The notes under the pieces were generated by a model. It was not told the origin of the DNA, ran no database searches, and saw only the letters and a program-made list of their open reading frames with translations. From Desulfobulbaceae bacterium UBA2273 (GTDB taxonomy: Bacteria; Desulfobacterota; Desulfobulbia; Desulfobulbales; Desulfurivibrionaceae): a DNA stretch of 64,000 nucleotides. Position 1 is the first letter of the stretch. Every line of letters starts with the position of its first letter. The translations under genes and the position numbers were made by a program. The stretch covers positions 82,405 through 146,404 of the forward strand of contig DDWZ01000018.1 in assembly GCA_002347095.1 (NCBI GenBank). The letters are read 5' to 3'. This document shows, one piece after another, positions 26,453 through 35,741 of the stretch.

Positions 26453-29098
26453 TCAAACTTTCCCCAAACTCTTGCTCACCACCTCGTACACATCCCGGGA
26501 CAACGACTTGTTGGCAACAATCCGTTCAAGCTGACCCCGCATCAGGGTGCGCCGGGTTGCATCATAGCGCGCTCCCCGCCCGAGGCGGGCAGCCAGACGG
26601 GCGGCGATCTGCGGGTTGAGCGGATCGAGGGCGAGGATCTGCTCGGCCAAAAAGCTATACCCCTTGCCGGACACCTCGTGAAAACAGAGCGGATTGCCCG
26701 CAGCAAAAGAGCCAATCAGGGCGCGCACCTTGTTGGGGTTCTTCAACTGAAAGGCCGGATGGTCCATGAGCGCCTGGACCTCCGCCAGGGTTTCCGGCAG
26801 CGGGGCCGTGGCCTGCACCGCAAGCCACTTGTCCAGCACCAGCGGATCACCCTGCCATTGCTGGTAAAAATCAGCGATAACCTGGTGGCGTTCCGGGCGG
26901 GCGGAATGGGCCAGGGCGGCAAAGGCGGCCATTTGGTCGGTCATGTTGTCCGACTTGGCGAACTGGGCCAGGGCCATCTGGACAGCCCCCTCGTCCTCCA
27001 GGGTCATGAGATAGGAAAGGCAGAGATTGCGGAGCGCCCTCTCTCCCGCCAGCGCGGGCTCGTAACGGTATGGACCGGTGGCCCGGTTGGCCTGATAGAC
27101 CTGCTCCCACAAGGGCCGCAGGGCGCGGGCCAGAGTTTGCCGGGCAAAGAGGCGGGAGGCGTGGATTGCCTCGACAGCCACCACCTCCATCTGCTCGGCC
27201 AGGTACTCCTCCGAGGGCAGGGTGAGCAAGAGGGCGAGGAACGCCTTATCCCCCATGGCTTCTTCCCCAAGCAACCGGCCGCAGGCCTCGACAAACCGTT
27301 GGTCCAAAACCAGGGGGCGATTGTGCCGAAAATCCTCCACCAGCCCCAGAAGCAAACGGCTGGCCAGACACTGCCCAGCCTCCCAGCGGTTGAAGGGGTC
27401 CCGGTCATAACGGAAGAGAAAGAGCAGCTCTTCCTCGTCACAATCGTAGGCAACCTTGAGCGGCGCGGAAAAATTGCGCAGGATCGAAAGACGCGGCTTC
27501 TCCCCCACCCCGTTGAACCGGATGGTCTCCTGGGGTTCGCGCAGCTCGAACAGCCCGCGCGCCGCTTCTCCCTGCCGCGCCGGGCAGGTCAGTTCCATCT
27601 CCCTGCCTTGGCCATCGAGCAGACCAAGAGCCACCGGGATATGGAGCGGCTCTTTTTCCGGCTGGCCAGCAGTGGGTGGAGTGCTTTGTTTCAAACGCAG
27701 GGTATAGATGCGGGCCTGGAAATCATACTCGCCCTGCACTTTGAGCTGCGGGGTGCCGGCCTGGGTGTACCACCGCTTGAACTGGGTCAGATCGCGGCCG
27801 GAAACCTCGCCCATGGCCTGAACAAAATCATCGGTGGTGGCGGCTTGGCCGTCATGCCGGGTGAGATAGAGGGCCAGCCCCTGCCGGAACAGCTCTTGCC
27901 CCAGCAAGGTGTGGAGCATGCGGATGATCTCCGCCCCTTTCTCATAGATGGTGACGGTGTAGAAATTGTTGATCTCCATGAAGGAGTCGGGCCGCACCGG
28001 ATGGGCCATGGGCCCGTTGTCCTCGGGAAACTGCACGTTGCGCAAAAGCCGGACATCGTGGATGCGCTTGACCGCAGGGGATATCTGGTCTCCGGTGAAC
28101 TGCTGGTCGCGGAACACGGTGAGCCCTTCCTTGAGGCTCAATTGGAACCAATCCCTACAGGTGACCCGGTTGCCGGTCCAATTGTGGAAATACTCGTGGG
28201 CGATGACCGCCTCGATCCCCTCGTAGTCACCGTCCGTGGCGGTGTCCGGCCGGGCCAGCACATACTTGGAGTTAAAAACATTGAGCCCCTTATTTTCCAT
28301 GGCGCCCATGTTGAAATCGTCCACCGCCACGATCATGTACTGGTCGAGATCGTATTCCAGGCCAAAGGTTTCCTCGTCCCAAGCCATGGCCTTCTTGAGC
28401 GAATCCATGGCATGCGCGCATTTATCGCGGTTGTGCGATTGCACATAAATCTCCAGGGCCACCGGGCGGCCGGAGCGGGTGACAAAGGTGTCCGCGATCT
28501 TGACCAGATTGCCTGCAACCATGGCGAACAGGTACGACGGCTTGGGGTACGGATCCTGCCAGCGTGCGTAATGGCGGCCTTGGGGCAGCTCCCCTGCCTC
28601 GACCCGATTGCCGTTGGCCAGCAGCACCGGGTAGCGCTCTTGCTCCGCGCTGATGGTGACCTCGTAACGGGCCAGCACATCGGGCCGGTCGAGAAAATAG
28701 GTGATTTTGCGGAACCCCTCTGCCTCGCACTGGGTGCAAAAATTGCCACTGGAGCGGTACAACCCGTCAAGGGAGGTGTTGTTCTGGGGATAGAGCTCGG
28801 TTTCGATCTCAAGCACGAACCGCTCCGGCACCGCGGGCAGAGTGAGGGTTTCATCGTCGAGCAGGTACTGCTCCGGACCGAGGGCGAGGCCATCCAAAAC
28901 GATCCCCTTGAGCACCAGCTTCCTCCCCTGAAGCACAAGGAGGGAGTCCGATGCGGCCTGAATATTCCGGCGGCAGACCAGGCGGGAACAAACCCGGGCC
29001 CGGTCCTCGAACAGGTCCACGGTAAGCGCCACCTCTTCGATCGAGTAGGCGGGCGGGCGGTAATCCTTGAGCAGAATGGTTTTGGGTTGGGCAGCCAT
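26453..29098 (-). CDS. pepN: aminopeptidase N (M1 family)
   Basis: PepN removes N-terminal residues from cytosolic peptides with a zinc ion. The 881-residue protein is close to the E. coli length (870). It contains the exopeptidase motif G-A-M-E-N and the zinc site HEYFHNW with the third ligand in S-L-K-E-G-L. The C-terminal half is the helical DUF3458 region typical of proteobacterial PepN. It has no signal peptide. It lies 20 nt downstream of the MltD-like gene on the same strand. Confidence 0.96.
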   Translation of the reverse strand: MAAQPKTILLKDYRPPAYSIEEVALTVDLFEDRARVCSRLVCRRNIQAASDSLLVLQGRKLVLKGIVLDGLALGPEQYLLDDETLTLPAVPERFVLEIETELYPQNNTSLDGLYRSSGNFCTQCEAEGFRKITYFLDRPDVLARYEVTISAEQERYPVLLANGNRVEAGELPQGRHYARWQDPYPKPSYLFAMVAGNLVKIADTFVTRSGRPVALEIYVQSHNRDKCAHAMDSLKKAMAWDEETFGLEYDLDQYMIVAVDDFNMGAMENKGLNVFNSKYVLARPDTATDGDYEGIEAVIAHEYFHNWTGNRVTCRDWFQLSLKEGLTVFRDQQFTGDQISPAVKRIHDVRLLRNVQFPEDNGPMAHPVRPDSFMEINNFYTVTIYEKGAEIIRMLHTLLGQELFRQGLALYLTRHDGQAATTDDFVQAMGEVSGRDLTQFKRWYTQAGTPQLKVQGEYDFQARIYTLRLKQSTPPTAGQPEKEPLHIPVALGLLDGQGREMELTCPARQGEAARGLFELREPQETIRFNGVGEKPRLSILRNFSAPLKVAYDCDEEELLFLFRYDRDPFNRWEAGQCLASRLLLGLVEDFRHNRPLVLDQRFVEACGRLLGEEAMGDKAFLALLLTLPSEEYLAEQMEVVAVEAIHASRLFARQTLARALRPLWEQVYQANRATGPYRYEPALAGERALRNLCLSYLMTLEDEGAVQMALAQFAKSDNMTDQMAAFAALAHSARPERHQVIADFYQQWQGDPLVLDKWLAVQATAPLPETLAEVQALMDHPAFQLKNPNKVRALIGSFAAGNPLCFHEVSGKGYSFLAEQILALDPLNPQIAARLAARLGRGARYDATRRTLMRGQLERIVANKSLSRDVYEVVSKSLGKV

Positions 29099-29118
29099 GG
29101 ATCAGTCCAAAAGGGAGG

Positions 29119-31173
29119 TCAGCGAATCGGTTCAACGCGGGGCACCACCAAGCGCATCCCCGGCTTCAACTGGGCGAAGTTAACGGATTCATTGTATTTT
29201 TTTATCAACCAGAAGGGCAGCTCAAATTCGTTCTCACACAGCGACCAGATGGTATCCCCCTGTGTCACCCGATAGGTGCGGGTACCTTCCAGCAGCCGGT
29301 AGGCGGCGAAGAAATCCTCGACAATCTCCTTGTGAAACTCATAGCGCTGCGCCTCAAACCGTGCCTTGCTTCCCTTGGCAAGGGGGATCTTGATCTTCTG
29401 ATTCGCGGTGAGGGACTGTTCGTAGCGCAAGTTGTTCAACCGCCGCAGATCCCAGGCCCGAACCCCGAGCCAGCGCGCATAATGTCCCAGGGTTTCCTCG
29501 GCCTCCACCCGGATAATGCCATGGGTCTTGCCCTGCTTCTTGACCACCTCCACCCCGAGATTGCCCAGAACCTTGGCCGGATTGAGGGGCGGACACTGCG
29601 CGCCCTTGGCCGGGGCTTGGGACGCAACCCCCTCCGGCTCCGATGCCGCCTTGGGCGGCGGAGACCCCAACGCCGCAACCGGCGCGCCCTCTACCTTGGC
29701 CACGGGCCCAGACTCGGCGCCGGGCTGCGCAGCCGTCTTCGGGGTCAGGCCGATCAGATGCTGGATCTCCCCTTTTTTCCTTTCCGTGGCAACCAGCCGC
29801 ACGCGGCCCCGTTCATCCGGCCCTGGAATCCGCAGGTTCTGGCCGGGGCAGATCACCGACTGGTCATCCAACCCATTACCCCGCAAGAGTTCCGCCACGG
29901 TAATGCCATGCTGCCGGGCGATGGAAAAAGCGGTGTCACCCTGGCGCACCTGATACATGGTGGTTTGCGCCTGATCCTCCTTGAGAATCTGCGGAGGGAT
30001 ATTGTCCGCCAGCCGCACGATCTTGCCCTGTTGCGGCACCCGTACCTCGTAGCCCTTGGGAATCAGTTTCTGGCCCTTGTATACCGGCTCGCGCAGGGCA
30101 GGATTCAAAGCCTTGAAGGTTTCCAGATCAACCTTGAGATGCTTGACCAGATCGTCCACCAGGGCATAGTTGGGCAGAACCACACCCTTGCTGTTGACCG
30201 GCGGCTCGATGGGAAGCGGGCCGAAAAAGGCCGGGTAGTTCTTGGCGACCTCCCTGGCGGCGAGAAATTCCGAGTAGAAATTCCGCGAGGCAAATTTGAA
30301 CAACTCGCTTTCATGCTCCTGGAAGATCCTTTCATAATCCCCCTTGGCCGCCTTGGCCCGCATCATGCCGTTGATCCCGTGATTATAGGCGGTCACCGCC
30401 AAAGGCCAGGTGCCGAGCTTCTCGTAATTATGCCGCAGCATTCGTGCCGCGGCATGCGTGGCCTTGAGCGGATCGCGCCGCTCGTCAATGGCATAGTCCA
30501 CATCCAGCTTGAACTGCTTGCCAGAGGATTCGGTGAACTGCCAGATCCCGGCCGCGCCGAACTTGCTGTACGCCTTGTAGTTGAAGGAGGATTCCACATG
30601 GGGCAGATAGGCCAAATCCTCGGGCACCCCGTAGCTCGCCATGATCTCCTTGATCTCCTCCAGATAGGCGCCGGAGCGGATCAGACCTTTCCGGAAATTA
30701 TCCTTTTGGCCGGACTGGAAACGGATATTCTCCTGGGCCAGCCGGAAATCCTCGGGTGTGGCCCTTGCCCCGAACAGCGCGGCCACCCGTTTTTCCTCCC
30801 TGGTCTGGGGGGGCGCGCCAGCGGCGAGGGATTTGAATATTTCCAGATACCTCGTCTTTGCCCGTTCTATCCTCTGCCGGTCCCGTTCCCGGGCCCCGTT
30901 TTCCCAGATTCCCTCAATATCCAACACCTCGTAGACAATGCGCAAGTCCCGCTTGTCGTGGAGCACCCCCTGCGAAGAGGGATACTTGCCGTAGATATCG
31001 CGCCAAAACGCGACATTGGGCGTGATGCAGTCATAAAGGGGAAAAGGGTCCTGGGCAGCCCGGACTGGAAAAACACCCGTGGCGGTCACGCAGAAAAACA
31101 GCGCCGTCGCCACCAACAAACGAAGATATGCCATAACAGCTCTCATGATTTTCTTTATTGACTCGGTATTCAC
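29119..31173 (-). CDS. MltD-like lytic transglycosylase with LysM repeats
   Basis: The 684-residue exported protein would cleave peptidoglycan glycan strands in the periplasm. A signal peptide follows M-A-Y-L-R-L-L-V-A-T-A-L. The SLT domain (about residues 170-310) carries the catalytic glutamate in P-H-V-E-S-S-F-N, plus A-A-G-I-W-Q-F and A-V-T-A-Y-N-H-G. At least two clear LysM repeats follow (Y-Q-V-R-Q-G-D-T and Y-R-V-T-Q-G-D-T), with two weaker ones. The start is uncertain: GTG 31173, ATG 31146 or ATG 31134 all precede the signal peptide. The last two give a shorter n-region. Confidence 0.92.
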   Translation of the reverse strand: MNTESIKKIMRAVMAYLRLLVATALFFCVTATGVFPVRAAQDPFPLYDCITPNVAFWRDIYGKYPSSQGVLHDKRDLRIVYEVLDIEGIWENGARERDRQRIERAKTRYLEIFKSLAAGAPPQTREEKRVAALFGARATPEDFRLAQENIRFQSGQKDNFRKGLIRSGAYLEEIKEIMASYGVPEDLAYLPHVESSFNYKAYSKFGAAGIWQFTESSGKQFKLDVDYAIDERRDPLKATHAAARMLRHNYEKLGTWPLAVTAYNHGINGMMRAKAAKGDYERIFQEHESELFKFASRNFYSEFLAAREVAKNYPAFFGPLPIEPPVNSKGVVLPNYALVDDLVKHLKVDLETFKALNPALREPVYKGQKLIPKGYEVRVPQQGKIVRLADNIPPQILKEDQAQTTMYQVRQGDTAFSIARQHGITVAELLRGNGLDDQSVICPGQNLRIPGPDERGRVRLVATERKKGEIQHLIGLTPKTAAQPGAESGPVAKVEGAPVAALGSPPPKAASEPEGVASQAPAKGAQCPPLNPAKVLGNLGVEVVKKQGKTHGIIRVEAEETLGHYARWLGVRAWDLRRLNNLRYEQSLTANQKIKIPLAKGSKARFEAQRYEFHKEIVEDFFAAYRLLEGTRTYRVTQGDTIWSLCENEFELPFWLIKKYNESVNFAQLKPGMRLVVPRVEPIR

Positions 31174-31275
31174 AACGGATAAGGAGCCCAGTATACTCGC
31201 TCCTGCCGGGATTTGCCGCTAAAATCAGGTTCAGCCGGGAATTCCAGGCAATGGGAAAGAACCTTTCCACGGGTC

Positions 31276-31475
31276 TCTTTTTCTTCTTTTGCGTGCCCAA
31301 AAGAAGAAACAAGAAAAAGGCACCCCAGCCAGTCCTGGCCCTGCGGGCTTCCCTTACTTCTCGACGGGAGCGGGACGCTAAAAAACTCGGGCTTCGCCCT
31401 CAAACAGTTTTAGCGTCTTTTTCCGCCCCCGTCTGCGAGGCGCGGCAGGACAAATGGGGGGGAGAGAGGGAAAAT
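31276..31475 (-). repeat. multi-hairpin intergenic repeat, copy E (D type)
   Basis: This is a near-identical inverted copy of element D at 50395-50590. On the minus strand it has GACGCTAAAACT pairing with AGTTTTTTAGCGTC around GGGC-GAA-GCCC, and the tail hairpin TTTCTTCTTTTG / CAAAAGAAGAAA with loop GGCACG. It abuts copy B head to head. Confidence 0.88.
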
Positions 31476-31679
31476 CCCATTGGCACGTAGCCGAGCACCG
31501 GAGAGGCTGCCGAAAAAGGGCTTTGCACTGTTTGAGGCGCAGCCGAGTTTGCAAAGCCCCGGCAGCATCGAGGAGTACCCCATACGGGGCATAAACTCCG
31601 GGAATCCCGCCTACGGCGGGACCAGTGACACGGGTGCCCTTTCTTTGGTTCGTTTCTTTGGGCAAGCAAAGAAATGAAC
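31476..31679 (+). repeat. multi-hairpin intergenic repeat, copy B
   Basis: Same plan as copies A and C. The inner stem is GGGCTTTGCA / TTGCAAAGCCC with apex GGC-GCA-GCC, the middle hairpin ATCCCGCC-tac-GGCGGGA, and the tail GTTCGTTTCTTTG / CAAAGAAATGAAC (one G-T pair) with loop GGCAAG. A 20-nt insertion is present between hairpins 1 and 2. Confidence 0.88.
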
Positions 31680-31727
31680 AAATTAATTTCATCCGAAACA
31701 GACAGCCGTTTAACTCAACTCCACGAA

Positions 31728-33209
31728 TCAACCGGCAAGCGCGCTGAACTTCTCCTCAAGATAGGCCAGGAAAGGGTGGGCGGAGAGCGGCGCGCCCGTT
31801 ACCCGCATCAGCAGCTCCTCGGGCAGGTACACGCTGCCGTGGCTGTGGATCTCCCGGACCAGCCATTCCCTGACCTTTGCCAGGTCTCCCTCGGCCAGGG
31901 TCCGGCTGAAACCGGGGTCATGCCGTTTATAGGCCTCCCAGATCTGGGCTGCGGCCAGATTGCCGATGGTGTAGGTGGGGAAATAGCCGAAGCTGCCGTG
32001 GGCCCAATGGATGTCCTGCAAGACCCCGTCGGCGTCGGATTCGACCTCCACCCCGAGGTATTGCCGGTATTTGTCCCGCCAGACCCGGGGCACCGAGGCA
32101 ACCTCCAGGCTCCCCTCGATCAGCTCCTTTTCAATCTCGAACCGGATCAGGACATGGAGGTTGTAGGTCAACTCGTCGGCATCCACCCGGATCAACCCCG
32201 GAATCACCGCGTTTATGCCCCGGACAAAATCATCGAGTCCAAGGTGGGCAAACTGGGCCGGAAACGCCTGTTGCAACTCCGGAAAAAATCGCTGCCAAAA
32301 CGGCAGCCCGCGGCCCACGACATTCTCCCAGAAACGGGACTGCGACTCGTGGATGCCGAGGGAAACCCCGTCATCAAGCTGGCTGTCGGCCAGACGCTCG
32401 TCAATGCCCTGCTCGTACAGGGCGTGCCCGCCCTCGTGCAAGGCGCCGAAGATGAAGTCCAGGCTCTTGGGAGCATACCGGTTGGTGATGCGCCGGTCGT
32501 GGTGCCCCAGAGTGGTGGTGAAGGGATGGGGTGAACGGGCCAGGCAACCCCGGGAAAAATCAAAGCCCATGGCCACCAGAAGGTGCTCGGCAAAATGCTC
32601 CTGACCGGAGAGGGAAAAAGGCTCGGTGAAAATCAAGGGGGGGAGGCGGCCGGCGAATCTTTTGACCATGGCGACCAGGGGCGCTTGCAGCTCACCGAAC
32701 ATCCCTTCCACCCGGGCGGTGGTGAGCCCTTCCTCGTACAGATCGAGCAGCGCGTCATAGGGATGGGCCGCATAGCCCAGGTATTCCGCCTGTTGCCGGA
32801 CCATAGCCACCAGCCGTTCCAGCAGGGGTTGAAAAATGGCGAAATCGGATTGTTCCCGCGCTTCAAGCCAGGCCATCTGGGCCTGGGAGGTAAGGCGGGA
32901 AAATTCGGCGACAAACTCCTCGGGCAGCTTGGTGTTCTGGTTGTAGCTCCGCCGCATGACCCGCAGCAGGGCGCGGTCCTCCACGGAAAGCGCTTCTTTG
33001 CGCGCCTCGGCCTCAGCCAACAGAACGCCAAGCTCCGGGGAGACCTCCCGTCGATGCACCAAAGCGCTCAGGGTGGCAAACTGCCCGGCCCGCCCTTCCG
33101 CTGCCCGGCGCGGCATGCGCACCTCCTGATCCCACTGCAGGAGGGCCAGGGTGTGGTGCAGGTCAACCAGTTCGGCGGAATATTTTTTCAACTGTGCGAG
33201 GGTGTTCAT
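31728..33209 (-). CDS. M32 family metallocarboxypeptidase (Taq-type)
   Basis: The 493-residue cytosolic enzyme removes C-terminal residues from peptides. It has the zinc motif HEGGHALYEQG, the family-typical H-E-S-Q-S-R-F-W-E-N and the D-E-L-T-Y-N-L-H segment; length matches family members of about 500 residues. It lies 37 nt downstream of the TSUP gene on the same strand. Together with PepN it would contribute to peptide turnover. Confidence 0.95.
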   Translation of the reverse strand: MNTLAQLKKYSAELVDLHHTLALLQWDQEVRMPRRAAEGRAGQFATLSALVHRREVSPELGVLLAEAEARKEALSVEDRALLRVMRRSYNQNTKLPEEFVAEFSRLTSQAQMAWLEAREQSDFAIFQPLLERLVAMVRQQAEYLGYAAHPYDALLDLYEEGLTTARVEGMFGELQAPLVAMVKRFAGRLPPLIFTEPFSLSGQEHFAEHLLVAMGFDFSRGCLARSPHPFTTTLGHHDRRITNRYAPKSLDFIFGALHEGGHALYEQGIDERLADSQLDDGVSLGIHESQSRFWENVVGRGLPFWQRFFPELQQAFPAQFAHLGLDDFVRGINAVIPGLIRVDADELTYNLHVLIRFEIEKELIEGSLEVASVPRVWRDKYRQYLGVEVESDADGVLQDIHWAHGSFGYFPTYTIGNLAAAQIWEAYKRHDPGFSRTLAEGDLAKVREWLVREIHSHGSVYLPEELLMRVTGAPLSAHPFLAYLEEKFSALAG

Positions 33210-33246
33210 TAAGCAACTCTCTCTGTGTTGGCCGCCGGAATCCCGG

Positions 33247-33993
33247 CTAACCTTTCAACGCCTTCAACAGCAGGGCAATCCCGCTGCCCAGCAGAATCAT
33301 GCTTACCAGCCGGACAAAGGCGGCATGGCTGATCCGCAGATGCACCTTGCCGCCAAGCCAGAGGGCCAGAGCGCCAAGGGGCACAATTCCCGCGCAGAGC
33401 GCCAGGGTCCGCAGGGTATAAAAACCGCTCAGGGAGAACCCCACGATGCGGCACAGCCCGTCGATCACGAATACCGTGGCGATGGTGGTGCGAAATTCTG
33501 TTTTATCGAGCTGCCGCAGGGTCAGATAGATCACATAAAACGGCCCCCCGGTGCCGAAAAGCGCCCCCACCATGCCCCCCAGCAAACCGGCTGGCCCGGC
33601 CAGCCAGCGTTCTCCGTGCAGGGGCGGAAACGGCAGCAGGGCATAGACCGCATAGAGCATGATGAAAATGGAGAGCGCGAGCAGCAGACTGGTTGGCGCC
33701 AAAACGGTATGCAGGTAGAGGCCGGTGGCAACGCCCAGCACGGTGAAGGGCAAAAGCGGCAGCAGATCGGACCAGCGGATGAGCCGCCGGTTGGGCAGCC
33801 CCTGGCTGACCGAGGCCAGCCAGTCCAGCAACCCGATCAGGGGCACCACCTGGGACACAGGGAAAAAAAGAGCCAGCAACGGCACGGAGATCAACGCCGA
33901 ACCGAAGCCGGCGATGCCACGGATGAAATAGGCGAAAAACAGCACGCCTGCGGCAAAAAGGATTTCGGGCTGCACCATCGAAATATCAATCAT
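33247..33993 (-). CDS. TSUP (TauE/SafE) family membrane transporter
   Basis: The 248-residue protein is made of about seven or eight hydrophobic helices with the conserved G-I-A-G-F-G-S-A-L segment near the N-terminus and a central G-G-M-V-G-A-L-F-G-T-G-G-P motif. TSUP proteins export or import sulfite, sulfonates or other small anions. A sulfite reductase-like gene lies just upstream on the same strand beyond repeat C, so a sulfite-related role is plausible, not shown. Confidence 0.88.
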   Translation of the reverse strand: MIDISMVQPEILFAAGVLFFAYFIRGIAGFGSALISVPLLALFFPVSQVVPLIGLLDWLASVSQGLPNRRLIRWSDLLPLLPFTVLGVATGLYLHTVLAPTSLLLALSIFIMLYAVYALLPFPPLHGERWLAGPAGLLGGMVGALFGTGGPFYVIYLTLRQLDKTEFRTTIATVFVIDGLCRIVGFSLSGFYTLRTLALCAGIVPLGALALWLGGKVHLRISHAAFVRLVSMILLGSGIALLLKALKG

Positions 33994-34082
33994 GCCGGGT
34001 CAGCACCCCTTTTGTGGCCGCGTAAAGATTTCTAAGCAATCCGCCATCTCAGTCCTGGCCTTTGCCCTTATGCACTCAAGAT

Positions 34083-34266
34083 CCCATTGTCACGCAGCCG
34101 AGCACCGGAGAGGCTGCCGAAAAGGGCTTTGCACTGTTTGAGGCGTTAGCCGAGTTTGCAAAGCCCCGGCAGCATCGAGGAGCGCAGGGCATCCCGCCTG
34201 CGGCGGGACAAGTGGCTGGGTGCCTTTTTCTTGTTTCTTCTTTTGGGCAAGCAAAAGAAGAAAAAG
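34083..34266 (+). repeat. multi-hairpin intergenic repeat, copy C
   Basis: The inner stem is GGGCTTTGCA / TTGCAAAGCCC, the apex GGC-GTTA-GCC differs in loop only from copies A and B, and the middle hairpin is ATCCCGCC-tgc-GGCGGGA. The tail hairpin is TTTCTTCTTTTG / CAAAAGAAGAAA with loop GGCAAG. It ends 67 nt from the stop codon of the sulfite reductase-like gene. Confidence 0.9.
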
Positions 34267-34332
34267 GGGAACAGAAAAAGGCCCCTTCACTTTTCCATAA
34301 ACGCCCGGAAGCGAACTCTACACCGCCTCTTT

Positions 34333-34995
34333 TCACCCTTCGGGCATAAGTTTCGTTTGAGCAGACAAGCTGCTCAACTCAGCTTTATACGGAAACTCCG
34401 GATGATCGATAAGCTTCACCATCCGCTGCTTGGTCTCGGTATGGGCATCGTGAAACTCCACCAACTCCGCCACCGCAGCCACCACCCCCTGTTCATCCAG
34501 ATCCCGGAGAACCCTGCGCCCGACCTTGGGGTTGGGGCCCCCCTTGCCGCCCACATAGAGATCAAACCCCTTGCGCGTTGCCATGATGCCGATGTCCGTG
34601 GTCAATACCCCCGGACACCCCAAGGTGCACCCGGAGATGGCGATCTTGAACTTCTGCTTGGTTTTCTCCCGATCCTTGAATCTTGCAAGGATCAGGGCGG
34701 AGATGCGCTCCGGATCGCCGATGCCCATGGTGCAATCGCGAACCCCGATGCAGACCCGGGGAATCGGAAACCTGCCCGGCCCCTTGAACTGAGCGCCCAA
34801 CGCGGCCAGCTCCCCGCGGATCACCGGGAGATCCTCTTCCCGGATGCCCATGAGCCGCAGATTCTGCAGGGTGCTCAGATAGATTTCCAACTGGTATTTT
34901 TCGGCCAGCGCATGGACCTTGGCCATGAGCGGCAGGGGCAAACGGCCCGCAGGCAGCAAAATGGTCAGACGTGTTGCCGCAGTGGTCTGTGTCAT
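34333..34995 (-). CDS. short assimilatory-type sulfite/nitrite reductase (sirohaem, [4Fe-4S])
   Basis: The 220-residue protein has an N-terminal ferredoxin-like half-domain and a sirohaem/[4Fe-4S] domain. The cluster ligands are Cys82 and Cys88 (V-C-I-G-V-R-D-C) and Cys123 and Cys127 (S-G-C-T-L-G-C-P-G), the C-X5-C...C-X3-C layout. The size matches the small assimilatory-type sulfite reductase known from Desulfovibrio, not the larger DsrAB or CysI. It would reduce sulfite to sulfide by six electrons. The TSUP transporter downstream fits sulfite handling. Confidence 0.85.
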   Translation of the reverse strand: MTQTTAATRLTILLPAGRLPLPLMAKVHALAEKYQLEIYLSTLQNLRLMGIREEDLPVIRGELAALGAQFKGPGRFPIPRVCIGVRDCTMGIGDPERISALILARFKDREKTKQKFKIAISGCTLGCPGVLTTDIGIMATRKGFDLYVGGKGGPNPKVGRRVLRDLDEQGVVAAVAELVEFHDAHTETKQRMVKLIDHPEFPYKAELSSLSAQTKLMPEG

Positions 34996-35190
34996 CTCTC
35001 ACCTCAATGTTACTGTAGAAATCAGCGGCCGGCGCTGAAAAAGAACAATCATATCCCCGCTGTTTCATAAAACATTTTTGCCCGAATGCAAGAATTCTCT
35101 TATCTTTCCCCTTTCCCTTTATGGAAATTTCCGTTATTTAACTACAATTCATTCAATACTATATCGGGACAGGCGCGGGAGAATAGAGAA

Positions 35191-35610
35191 ATGGGCAGCC
35201 ACAGCAGACCTCACAACGACACGGCAGGTGGAGCGATCGACCGCAAGCGCGAACGCGAGCGGCGCTATATGATGCAGATGCTCTACAAGAACGCCGATGA
35301 ACTGGCCACCAAGATGGTGCAGCGGCTGCTGGACAAAAAGATCCTTGAGATCACCGACGAGACTGCGATCCGGAAGATCTTCAACGAGCTGTTTGAAAAG
35401 CTCTCCAACATGGAAGAGTTCGACATGCTGTACAAGATCGCCCCGCTGCGGCAGTTGGTGGTGGACCCCAACTTCCTCAGCCTCTATGTGACCCAATACA
35501 TCTGCGAGGATCTGGTGGAAAACGACAAGGTACAGGACGTCTACGGCGACGACCTTGAGATCTACCAGGTTGTTGAATCCGTGCTGAAGGTTCTCCGCCC
35601 CAAGGACTAA
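35191..35610 (+). CDS. conserved hypothetical protein, helical
   Basis: I do not recognise this 139-residue soluble protein. It is charged and probably all-alpha, with segments L-L-D-K-K-I-L-E-I-T-D-E and I-R-K-I-F-N-E-L-F-E-K-L, and a hydrophilic Arg-rich N-terminus. ATG 35191 is chosen because GGGAGAATAGAGAA precedes it; the frame is open back to 35086 but that part is AT-rich and looks non-coding. It has its own leader and is convergent with speA. Confidence 0.7.
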   Translation: MGSHSRPHNDTAGGAIDRKRERERRYMMQMLYKNADELATKMVQRLLDKKILEITDETAIRKIFNELFEKLSNMEEFDMLYKIAPLRQLVVDPNFLSLYVTQYICEDLVENDKVQDVYGDDLEIYQVVESVLKVLRPKD

Positions 35611-35621
35611 GAACAGGTTAA

Positions 35622-35741
35622 AGGCTCAAGGGGAAAGGCTGAAGGTTAAAGACATAAAAGCCAAAAACCGCCCTTGCTCCTGATCCCCAAGTTCTGTCCC
35701 GTATCCTTTCGCCTTTAACCTTTAACCTTTCACCTTCATCC
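35622..35741. other. low-complexity AAGGTTAAAG-type intergenic spacer
   Basis: Imperfect repeats of GGTTAAAGG on one side and CCTTTAACC on the other can fold into a long imperfect hairpin between the convergent hypothetical gene and speA. It may act as a bidirectional terminator. Confidence 0.4.

Larger units (their letters stand above)
31174..31727. other. 554-nt intergenic region holding two head-to-head repeats
   Basis: The gap between the MltD-like gene start and the M32 carboxypeptidase stop is mostly repeat copies E (minus) and B (plus) back to back. Short open frames here lie inside the repeats and are not supported as genes. Confidence 0.6.
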
